Positions 56,401-64,000 of a stretch of DNA of 64,000 bases are shown in pieces (within the stretch, counting starts at the first letter, position 1; every line of letters starts with the position of its first letter). The stretch lies in the NCBI GenBank assembly GCA_950097015.1, contig CATNEN010000030.1:124001-188000 (forward strand). Direction: 5' to 3'. The stretch is from Macrostomum hystrix. Taxonomy: Eukaryota > Platyhelminthes > Macrostomidae. Both the position numbers and the translations under genes were made by a program. The notes below the pieces were generated by a model. The model did not search any database and was not told the DNA's origin. It worked only from the letters and a program-made list of their open reading frames with translations.

Positions 56401-57576
56401 GAGGAGTAGGCAGATATTCCGCCCCTTGGCTCATAGAGGAGTAGGCAGATATTCCACCCCTTGGCTCATAGAGGAGTAGGCAGATATTCCACCCCTTGGC
56501 TCATAGAGGAGTCGGCGGTTATTCCACCCCTTGGCTCATAGAGGAGTCGGCGGTTATTCCGCCCCTTGGCTCATAGAGGAGTAGGCAGATATTCCACCCC
56601 TTGGCTCATAGAGGAGTAGGCAGATATTCCACCCCTTGGCTCATAGAGGAGTAGGCAGATATTCCACCCCTTGGCTCATAGAGGAGTAGGCGGATATTCC
56701 ACCCCTTGGCTCATAGAGGAGTAGGCAGATATTCCGCCCCTTGGCTCATAGAGGAGTAGGCAGATATTCCACCCCTTGGCTCATAGAGGAGTAGGCAGAT
56801 ATTCCACCCCTTGGCTCATAGAGGAGTCGGCGGTTATTCCACCCCTTGGCTCATAGAGGAGTCGGCGGTTATTCCGCCCCTTGGCTCATAGAGGAGTCGG
56901 CGGTTATTCCGCCCCTTGGCTCATAGAGGAGTCGGCGGTTATTCCGCCCCTTGGCTCATAGAGGAGTAGGCAGATATTCCACTCCAATAGTCATTCGTTA
57001 TCAAACAGTTTTCACACCCTGATGCTCATAGCCGCCGCTCCTATCCCGCAGGCCTCCTGACGCTGGTGTCCCGTCCGCCTTCGGACGCCGCCCAGACGCG
57101 GCCGCAGCTCCAGCTGGAAGTGTCGGACTCGCAAAGCCACATCGATAGAGTCTTAGTCCGCTTCCTGCCCTCGCCGCAGCGTCGCCATCGCCCTCCAACC
57201 TTTCAGACGATGTCGGCAATGTCATTCAACGTGACGGAGTCGGCGCCACCAGGCAGTATGGTCGGCCGTCTGGCGGCAGTTGAGGCTGCCAGCTACCGCC
57301 TGCTAATGCCCTGGGCGGCGCCCTTTGATCTGGACTCTCGTTGGGGCATCCTGCGCACTAATGGCCGGCTAGACTACGAGCTTCGAACTCACTACCTCTT
57401 GGTTGCCGTGGCAACCGACACCGAGAGTGGCCTGACATCAACTGCCGAGTTTGTCGTCAACGTGCTAGACGAGAATGACAACGCCCCAGTGTGCCGAGTG
57501 TCAGTCTTCGAAGTGACGATGAGTGCTCCAGGTCGAGTGGGGGAGGTCCTGCTCACGGTGCAGGCCGACGATGCTG
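37791..57576 (+). CDS. Giant Dachsous/Fat-like cadherin, 5' portion (gene continues past the window)
   Basis: Exons 37791-42602, 43499-43789, 54876-55098 and 57052-57576 join in phase to give the first ~1,950 residues. A signal peptide (LASLLLLLLALAQTSA) is followed by about 17-18 tandem cadherin repeats, shown by linker motifs such as LDENDNSPRF, IDQNDNAPGF, VQDVNDCSPIF, ITDVNDHRPRF and LDENDNAPVC, by DREx motifs (LDREKTS, LDRETRD, LDRELKE) and by DADxGxN Ca-binding loops. The large number of repeats with no EGF or laminin-G domain so far fits Dachsous or Fat, giant cadherins of planar polarity and Hippo growth control that bind each other between cells. Transmembrane and cytoplasmic parts are missing, so a choice cannot be made. 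Several linkers lack the calcium-binding DxNDN. The last exon ends in phase 1 with a good donor; I found no following exon before 64000. Confidence 0.88.
42603..43498 (+). other. Cadherin intron 1
   Basis: GT-AG intron of 896 bp. Open frames in it have no cadherin features and no repeats were noticed. Confidence 0.7.
43499..43789 (+). CDS. Cadherin gene, coding exon 2
   Basis: 97 codons, phase 0 at both ends: acceptor ATTAAAG, donor GCTAGT|GTAAGC. It encodes most of one repeat (VAEGTTAGREVL, YLITGVFAGN, PLDREATRTGQYQLEVTALD). The acceptor has a poor pyrimidine tract, but the join restores the cadherin A-B strand sequence. GC-rich third positions. Confidence 0.85.
43838..44040 (-). mobile_element. 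tRNA-derived SINE, minus strand, cadherin intron 2
   Basis: Minus-strand head GGGAGCTCGCAGCCCAGTGG, B-box GAGTTCAAATCTC, then signature cagtccatggactg at 43860-43873. Starts about 50 bases after the exon 2 donor. Its head closely matches that of the plus-strand copy at 50.69 kb. Confidence 0.7.
44041..47153. other. Cadherin intron 2, left part
   Basis: Mostly AT-rich. A GC-rich block at about 44740-45230 has open frames in two plus frames without recognisable domains. A SINE-tail-like fragment ('gtggcacagct') occurs near 46488. Confidence 0.45.
47154..47491. repeat. GATA tetranucleotide microsatellite with higher-order units
   Basis: (GATA)n for about 340 bp, interrupted three times by the same 'gaaaggtacatag', about 100-120 bp apart, so longer blocks have been duplicated. 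ORFs of Leu-Ser-Ile-Tyr repeats on the minus strand are artefacts. Confidence 0.97.
47492..48737. other. Cadherin intron 2, between two tandem arrays
   Basis: AT-rich. A diverged fragment of the SINE signature ('gttcagtccgtatagactag') lies at about 47853-47873. No exon features. Confidence 0.4.
48738..49288. repeat. 18-bp minisatellite with two sequence blocks, about 30 copies
   Basis: The left block (to about 48980) consists of ccaatattcccaaaatgg; the right block (about 48985 on) of ccgatattcccaacaat plus c/gg. The blocks meet sharply, with transitional 'ctgatattcccaaaatgg' units between. The 18-bp period leaves frames open on both strands. Confidence 0.95.
49289..50687. other. Cadherin intron 2, centre
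   Basis: No exon or RNA gene recognised. Contains CT/CCT-rich stretches at 50050-50450. Confidence 0.4.
50688..50935 (+). mobile_element. tRNA-derived SINE, plus strand, near full length
   Basis: Head 'gggagcttgcagcccaatgg', B-box 'gggagttcgaatctc', body with 'cagtccacggactg' and tail 'ggctgtgccatggtctgtac' followed by 'acctggcc'. The best reference copy in the window for this SINE family. Confidence 0.75.
50936..52961. other. Cadherin intron 2, right-centre
   Basis: No feature of note on either strand; a G8 run occurs at about 52383. Confidence 0.4.
52962..53371. repeat. 21-bp minisatellite, about 19 copies
   Basis: Unit accatcaccatggatttggga with variants 'gtgc' and 'atgc' for 'atgg' and 'aaacatc' for 'aaccatc'. 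The variants alternate irregularly along the array. Open in all plus frames; I treat the ORFs as artefacts. Confidence 0.96.
53372..54668. other. Cadherin intron 2, right part
   Basis: No exon recognised. A B-box-like 'ctatggttcgaatcac' at 54074-54089 may be the remnant of another SINE head. Confidence 0.4.
54669..54862. repeat. 22-bp minisatellite abutting cadherin exon 3, about 9 copies
   Basis: Unit gagctcatactcaaagccagtt (22 bp) with c/t variants in 'cat(a/t)ct(c/t)aaag'. The last copy merges into the acceptor 'accacacaactctgacag'. Confidence 0.93.
54876..55098 (+). CDS. Cadherin gene, coding exon 3
   Basis: Begins VYILVQDVNDSPP, completing the linker cut by intron 2, and ends at ACAG|GTGAGG in phase 1. 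Intron 2 is 11 kb. A 22-bp minisatellite ends about 15 bases before the acceptor and so occupies the branch-point region. Confidence 0.88.
55099..56023. other. Cadherin intron 3, left part
   Basis: No feature recognised before the 35-bp array. Confidence 0.4.
56024..56985. repeat. 35-bp minisatellite in cadherin intron 3, about 27 copies
   Basis: Unit gaggagtaggcagatattcc plus accccttggctcata. Three variant types (taggcagat, taggcggat, tcggcggtt) and A/G in 'ttcc(a/g)cccc' form runs, e.g. four tcggcggtt units in a row near 56830-56950. Confidence 0.96.
57052..57576 (+). CDS. Cadherin gene, coding exon 4 (last seen)
   Basis: Acceptor CTATCCCGCAG, completes the Gly of ERTGLLTLVSRPP, contains one whole repeat ending in LDENDNAPVC and stops within DDAG at the donor GCTG|GTGAGT, phase 1. 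A 35-bp minisatellite ends about 70 bases upstream. Confidence 0.9.
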
Positions 57577-60317
57577 GTGAGTTTTAGTGCTCAGCCTTCC
57601 TATTACCGCCTAACAGAACCCAGATGCTCGTACGCATGTTCTTTAAATAAATTTTATTTAAATTGATCAAACACTGTTCTCTTGTTGCCACGCAAATTTA
57701 TGAGCTGGTTGTGATGAGTCACGCCTGAATTAAAGCGTCTCAGTTAGCAAAATAAAAAAATTGTCACAGTTTTCGCTTCCGACTATAAGAATAAACAAAG
57801 CCATAGGTAACGTGTGGAATCCAACTCAAACATCATCGATTACTCGCTGCTTATGCAAACGCTTTTATTGTGAATGCGGTTGCCAGCCTGACAGGCGGGG
57901 GTTCCGCTACCTGCGCTGCGATAGAAACACAAGGCGAATTGAAAAGAAAATATTTTCCATTTCTTAGCTTGAGTTCGCTCGATTTAGTTACTCTCCGGGC
58001 CTTTTGTCTGCATAGCCGGGCCTGTTACATCATCACTCGGAAGGGAGAGAAAACGAAAGCCGAAACAAAACAAAAATCGAAGAGAGAAAAAGGAAAGGAG
58101 AGACAGAGAGAGAGAGGCATTGTGGGGGGGGGGTCGCACCCGAGCCCCAGCATCTCGTGTTGCTCATGGAAATCCGCCAGGATATTCAATATGGTCTCAA
58201 TATTTTTTGTGGTCTCATCGATTTTCTCTCGCTTCTTTACTCTCAATCTGGTCTTCTGGCATCTTAGCGCAGAGGCACGCGCGTAACACGATCGCATTGT
58301 GACAAATCTTTACTTAAAGGATAAAAATAATATTTCAAAATAAGAGTCGTGAGCTGAGTATCGCTGCGACGTATTAGTCATCGAAACATTGAACATTGTG
58401 AGTTTAACACCGATTATGAAACCCAACTCCCAAGATGCAGTGAGAATGTACACTGCCTGATAATAAAAAAGTCAGGGCAGATGTCTCAAAATGATGTACA
58501 AGTGCTCACAGGACTCGCACTTAATTATAACGGATATTACTAAATTATTTATGAACACATTTTAATGATTTCGATCAGAACATGTCTTAGCAACAATGTC
58601 CCCATACCAATTCATGATCAATCTGCTACTCTTTGTTCCAAACGTCAGAGTTTTTTGTCAAAACATTTATCCATTGTAAACAGTTGCAGAGAGAGCCCAA
58701 TAGCCTACGCAATTGTGTATAGTTAATCCCTACTATAACTATATTTTGCAGCTTGCTTTTAGACTCAGCGTGGGGTCTACGTGTATCAGCAGCGTCACAG
58801 CAACGCTGAAGTGGCAATTAGTGTTGGACAGACCTGCAATGGGGAGTCGTTCTGCCTGTCAGTCAATGCCTCCTATGATAGTTGTTAAGCTTTGACAAGT
58901 GTACGTAAGCTATGTGGTTGAGGTGAGGTGCCAAAACGTCTAAAACAGAAAGTTACGAATTTGGCACTGGGCTAGACAGTTTACCAGCTATTTCTAAAAT
59001 GCGGTGGGTCCCGCTGAGGCAAAGTATGGGTTGTTTAGTAGAGCATGCAATTACTTATGCTCAATATGAGCTAACTGAATACTAGTAATAAAATCACTAG
59101 CTTTTTTCAACTAGAAGAAAGTTATGCTTTTCACAGTGTTCATGATGAGATTAAACAGCAAGTATAAAGCATAAAAACTTTTTGCTAAAATCCTGAATAA
59201 ACACACTCGCCAACCATGCGCTGGAATTGAGCAAAAATCTTTATCCTAAGCAATAAATCACCAAAAGGGGTCCCGCCAGATAAGAGGGCCACTTGAAAAG
59301 CAGTAAAGAATGAAAAGCAGCTGCATGACTTGAGTACTCGACTCAAATTTGCTAAAAAATGCACACAAATTTTAGTAACTTAAACCAATGTTATTTTTGG
59401 CAATAAATTAACAAAACCAGATGAAGCTGGCACTTTGTTCGAATTGTACGCCAACTAGGCCAGTCAGCCAACGGAGCTTATTTACGAGACGAGACCGCGA
59501 TGGCAATAATAGGAAATCTTTGAACCACCGCCGGGGCTCATTGTGTTGCAACGGTTTGGCGGCGGGTTTAAATTTCATTTATTTGCTGGACTAACATGGC
59601 ATTGTTGTTGCATTGCATTTGGAAACGGACTGCGCGGGATAACTGGTGGTGGCGGAGTCTCAAGCGATAATAATTCATGAGTCCCAGTACTCCAACTAAA
59701 ACCCAAGGGTCTGAGCACACTCGCACAGTGGGCGGCTGAAGGTTTCTGAGTCACAGCTCACAAAACTATTGCTAATCAGTCCAGTATTGGCAGCCGCTGT
59801 GTCTAGAACATGTTTCCACACTTGGGGGAGGGAACCAGCGCGCAATCGGACAATTCATTTTGCCACAACGCGGCGGGTAGTCCGCGGCTCCGCATGAAAA
59901 ATTTATTTAGAAGAAAGTAGAGTAAGAATGAGGAAGCAGTTTTTATTTTAATTTGATTTTTCCCTTCTATTGTCGGCTGGGTCCCGCTGAAGGCCTTTAA
60001 TTTGTCCGCCATTGAAAGTAAGAGAGAGTTTTTCAATTTGAACCCGGAGTAGAAAGAATAATGACCGACTGAAAATGAGTCAGTGGCTTGACCCATCATT
60101 CTTCACTGCCAGACTTCACCACCAAGCTCCTAGCGGCCAGAGAACCGATGACAAATGAAATGCAGTGCAAGCTGAGCCTTGACGCATCCCCGCCTTCTCA
60201 TCCCCCTCCCAAGTCTTTGTTCCCTCACAAAGCTCTTGCTTTAATTCACACCGCCTCCTCTACCTCCTTAATTGCATCTGATTAAACTTTACCTTCTGTG
60301 CTACATTCTCCCATTAA
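57577..60317. other. Cadherin intron 4, first part
   Basis: No exon found. It includes a G10 run at about 58125 beside a purine tract, and at about 58432-58520 a fragment of the SINE central block ('actgcctgataataaaaaag', 'cagggcagatgt') matching 12441-12480. Confidence 0.4.
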
Positions 60318-60925
60318 GTATAAGTCTCCACTCCCATTTCCCTTTCTCTTCCCTTTTTCATTCTCTCCCATCTCCTTCTCTCCCATCTCCCTCTCTCCCA
60401 TCTCACTCTCTCTCATCTCCCTCTCTCCCATCTCACTCTCTCCCATCTCACTCTCTCCCATCTCAGTGGAGACTAAGTATAAGTCTCCACTCCCATTTCC
60501 CTTTCTCTTCCCTTTTTCATTCTCTCCCATCTCCTTCTCTCCCATCTCCCTCTCTCCCATCTCCCTCTCTCCCATCTCACTCTCTCCTATCTCCCTCTCT
60601 CCCATCTCACTCTCTCCCATCTCCCTCTCTCCCATCTCCCTCTCTCCCATCTCCCTCTCTCCCCATCTCCTTCTCTCCCATCTGCTTCTTTCCCATCTTC
60701 TTCTCTCCCACCTGCTTCTCTCCCATCTCACTCTCTCTCATCTTCCTCTCTCCCATCTCCCTCTCTCCCATCTCCCTCTCTCCCATCTCCCTCTCTCCCA
60801 TCTCCCTCTCTCCCATCTCCCTCTCTCTCATCTCCCTCTCTCCCATCTCCCTCTCTCCCATCTCCCTCTCTCCCATCTCCCTCTCTACCATCTCCCTCTC
60901 TCCCATCTCTTTCTCCTCTCCCATC
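60318..60925. repeat. 15-bp polypyrimidine minisatellite, with a duplicated leader
   Basis: Unit ccctctctcccatct. The leader 'gtataagtctccactccc' with its following 'ctttctcttccctttttc' occurs twice (60318 and 60477), so a ~160-bp segment was duplicated. All pyrimidine on the plus strand. Confidence 0.95.
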
Positions 60926-61587
60926 GTATTTCTGGATATTCCCCCCCTATTCCAGGCTGAAGCCATGCCAAGCCATGCCATAACTTTTTAAGGTCCAACT
61001 AAAAGGAAGGCTGAACTTTGTTATATTGCCGCGCGGAATTTCAGTAGAAGCCACGGGTGCCATCAGCATTGCCTCATTGCTTTATTTGCCACAATAGCCA
61101 AACATTGCGTGCCTTGGCCCGCACAGCGGCTTATTTACAACCGTGGACTCCAATCACCAGTGACGGCCGTGTTACTGATGGATTAAAAGAAAATTCTTCC
61201 CGCCAGCAATTCAAGCATTTTTTATCAACGTCAAGTACCGAATTCTGGACGACTTCGGTGCAATTCAGCGTCCGGATATTTTAAAGAGAATTATGACGTG
61301 CTTGCGCGGAACAAAGACCAGTACAGAATCAATACAATAGATGATGATTGTGCGATCTTGAAAGGACTTAAACGAGTAGGTTTCTGCCATGTTGCAGCTA
61401 GACAAAAAAGAGGCCAAGCTTCACTGCCCTGAGTGCTTAGCAAAGAAAATTTCTCATTATTCTCATCGAAATTTATGAATTTTGCGGCTCGCTATTTTAT
61501 GAAATTTCGTCAATCTGTTACGTCATAGCCTACCGGGTGTTGGACAAGCAAGTTTAGTCAACCAGTTGCAATTGTTTCGTGACAAAT

Positions 61588-61636
61588 TTAACCCTAACCC
61601 TAACCCTAACCCTAACCCTAACCCTAACCCTAACCT
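61588..61636. repeat. Interstitial telomeric repeat, (TTAGGG)n on minus strand
   Basis: About seven to eight perfect CCCTAA units on the plus strand, the standard metazoan telomere repeat, in the middle of a gene intron. Confidence 0.97.
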
Positions 61637-61863
61637 TAGCAGAGCCCCAGTCCCGGCAATCTCGTGTGCTTTTTGTCGTTGGGGGGTCCCTTATGGGATC
61701 TCAAAGGCCCGGGATTTTTTTCCGTCCCCCGCCCACGACACAAAGATTCCCCGTCGAGTTGCAACTCAAATATCAGACATTTTCGCCTGACCTGTCTGAG
61801 TGCGTGAGCCAAGCGACTCGCGCTTTGGGAATTCCATGCTCCAAGTTCTATCAATTTTTATGA
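61637..61863 (-). other. Possible LINE 5' fragment with NPGP motif
   Basis: A minus-strand open frame of about 72 codons contains GTEKNPGP. NPGP is the core of 2A-like sequences found near the N-terminus of many non-LTR retrotransposon proteins; the usual D-x-E-x-NPGP is altered here (G for D). It ends at the TTAGGG tract. No reverse transcriptase is present, so the call is tentative. Confidence 0.25.
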
Positions 61864-62185
61864 CCGTATGGGATGGGATCGGAGGCCTGCAACAGAGCAT
61901 CGCTTTGGGAAGCGGGCAGTGCACCGACTGCTTTTGATTGCATAATCCTCAAACATTGCTTCACGAAAGATGAAAGCTGGAGAAAATAGGAACAGGTCAC
62001 AGCTTCATTTCTTCATCTCAAATGTTGGAAAACTTTAACCTTTAGAATTCTTATTAAGTTTAAGATCACAACTTAATTATAACAAAAATACGAGATTAAA
62101 ATAGCAATGTCAACTTTCAGCTTTCACGAAGAAACATTGAAGGATTAAAAGCAAAAATATTAATTACGATTATCTGAATCACGAC
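61864..62185. other. Spacer, nothing recognised
   Basis: AT-rich sequence between the TTAGGG-associated block and the second polypyrimidine array. Confidence 0.35.
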
Positions 62186-62607
62186 CCTCCCATCTCCCTC
62201 TCTCCCATCTCCCTCTCTCCCATCTCCCACTCTCCCATCTCCCTCTCTCCTATCTCCCACTCTCCCATCTCACTTTCTCCCATCTCCCTCTCTCCCATCT
62301 CCCTCTCTCCCATCTCCCTCTCTCCCATCTCCCTCTCTCCCATCTCCCTCTCTCCCATCTCCCTCTCTCCCATCTCCCTCTCTCCCATCTCCCTCTCTCC
62401 CATCTCCCTCTCTCCCATCTCCCTCTCTCCCATCTCCCACTCTCCCATCTCCCTCTCTCCCATCTCCCTCTCTCCCATCTCCCTCTCTCCCCATCTCCCT
62501 CTCTCCCATCTCCCTCTCTCCCCATCTCCCTCTCTCCCATCTCCCTCTCTTCCATCTTCCTCTCTCCCATCTCACTCTCTCCCATCTCCCTCTCTCCCAT
62601 CTCACTC
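62186..62607. repeat. 15-bp polypyrimidine minisatellite, second array, about 28 copies
   Basis: The same unit ccctctctcccatct, same strand, as the array 1.3 kb upstream, with a more uniform core. Two units have an extra C ('ctccccatct'). Confidence 0.95.
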
Positions 62608-64000
62608 ATCCATTGAACGGAGTGCAAAAAAAATTGCCAAGATAAGGCTATTGAAAACGCGCAATGCCTGTGCTCTGTGTGTGCTCAGGTTTATTTCGAT
62701 ATCAATTAAAAACTGCACAGCTGGCCTGCTGCATGCTTCTGGGTCGTTAAAACCTATTCAACATCCACTTGAAGTCATAAAATGGTCATTACACTCATTG
62801 GGCTGGACTGGACCTGTCTTCAAACCCTATACACTACTCAAACGCTCGCTATAATAAACTCAACCCACTTGACTGTGCCGGTTCCAGTAGCCATTTCCTC
62901 ACAAACGTCGCTACCTTTTCATAGACTCATCTTTTGCCTTTATAAGTATATATAAACATATGAGCTTTTATTGCCACCATTGGACTATGTTATTGAGTTG
63001 TAAAACAACTCAACTCTAGCAGTGGCTGTAAACTTGAGAACCTCTTCCCCCCGAGTGCAGTTTTGTACCAGCTGACTAGTTTGGTGTTTATGAACTACAT
63101 GCAGAATGAAATACTCGTAGGAAAACTGAAAGACGGAAGAAGGTAGGGGAGATGAGAGACGGTCGAGTAGAGAATATATGGAGATAAGCGAATCGATGTT
63201 CTGCGAGCAAATAAATTTGGTTGGCATGATTTCAGATGATTACATGTGAGCTGGAAAGCGGGGTGGCTTGAATTTGACAAAACGGCAGAAGCAAATTATT
63301 TGAAGTATTGGCAAGCAGGAAATGTCAGAAATAAATGTAGCGTGCATCACTTATCATTCTGGCTGGAAACATTGAAAGCCATTAGACTGTCTAAAATAAT
63401 TTCTAACCAAATGCGAACGTAAGAAACTTTTCAGACAATTGCGGGATCGATTTAGCTGGGCCAGAAAGTGCCTGCCTTCACTACATTTGCTTCGACGGAA
63501 ATTGAATTGATTCGCCTACCTAGCCAGAAATATGAGAAATATGGAGCTCGTTAATGCTTTTGTTTTAGCCCTGGGCGCGTGTGCGGACAGCAGGGTGCAG
63601 TTTGAGTAGAGCGAATTAGTGAGAGTGAAAGCTTCTCAAGCTGGAGCAGCTGCTTGATTGACAGCCCTGAATTGTACTCAGCTCAGCACTCAGCTTTCAC
63701 TGTTCCGCCACTCTTGCTGATTTTTTTTCTGCTGAAATAACCAGGAAAAATAGAATCCATCTGCTAATGTCCTAATTTTATTCTTAGCAACTGGCTCTGC
63801 CATCACCAGCTGACATGCCGAGCGGAGTGGGCAATGGGAGATGGGATAAATGCACATTCGAGAGACCAATTAGTGCAACTGTGTCTGCGGCGCGCACCTT
63901 CGTTAGAGACAGTAAAGAGGGCAGCCCAGATTAAGTGCCCCGGCAGGGCTCAGCCGCGTTGAGAAAGATTTCTCCGTCTTCAAATCGTTTGGGATCTGAC
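62608..64000. other. Cadherin intron 4, end of window
   Basis: No exon could be supported. 'tctcatag'-type acceptors occur but none opens a cadherin-like frame in phase 1. Confidence 0.35.

Noticed and set aside
60272-60991. Pro/Ser/Leu repeat ORFs and their Met-Gly-Glu-Arg antisense frames
   Set aside because: The 15-bp unit is divisible by three and stop-free, so all frames stay open. The same holds at 62179-62627.

Overview
This is a metazoan nuclear genome fragment. It has spliced multi-exon animal genes (a WDR62/MAPKBP1-type scaffold protein, ribosomal protein S16, a CREB-like bZIP factor and a very large cadherin), a Ty3/gypsy LTR retrotransposon, tRNA-derived SINEs, TIR-bearing miniature elements, an interstitial TTAGGG tract and many minisatellites. 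Coding exons are moderately GC-rich and the spacers are AT-rich. The recognised genes have few, large exons. I cannot fix the species from sequence alone. A lophotrochozoan, possibly a flatworm, would fit, but that is a guess.

Layout. 0.4-0.8 kb: one exon of an unidentified coiled-coil protein (+). 1.6-2.6 and 3.1-3.9 kb: 35-bp and 21-bp minisatellites. 5.4-5.9 kb: a TIR element. 6.0-14.3 kb (-): a complete five-coding-exon WDR62/MAPKBP1-like gene whose four introns all carry repeats (29-bp minisatellite, SINE, TIR-element fragment, nested SINEs plus TIR element). 14.8-15.3 kb (-): intact single-CDS-exon RPS16, with a 21-bp minisatellite upstream. 19.4-20.0 kb (-): last exon of a CREB-like bZIP gene, with a CCAAT-rich promoter-like block at 20.2-20.4 kb. 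20.8-24.8 kb: AT-rich, no gene seen, one 274-bp element with 9-bp target duplications. 24,844-33,274: a young, structurally intact Ty3/gypsy element with a single gag-pol ORF. 36.05-36.54 kb (-): a small secreted cysteine-rich protein, candidate cystine-knot ligand. 37.8 kb to the window end (+): 5' part of a giant Dachsous/Fat-like cadherin (four exons seen, 3' part beyond the window), with long introns full of minisatellites, a GATA microsatellite, SINEs, polypyrimidine arrays and telomeric repeats.

Most notable item: the Ty3/gypsy polyprotein carries a cold-shock-domain-like module (G-F-G-F-I and I-F-F-H motifs) between the Gag zinc knuckle and the protease. I know of no described Ty3/gypsy element with this arrangement. 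The two LTRs differ at one position in 254, so the element is recent and its ORF is intact.

How genes relate: RPS16 and the WDR gene are in tandem on the minus strand with about 530 bp between coding regions, but the WDR gene has its own NRF1-like site, so separate transcription is more likely. The secreted-protein gene and the cadherin gene are divergent, with about 1.25 kb between start codons.
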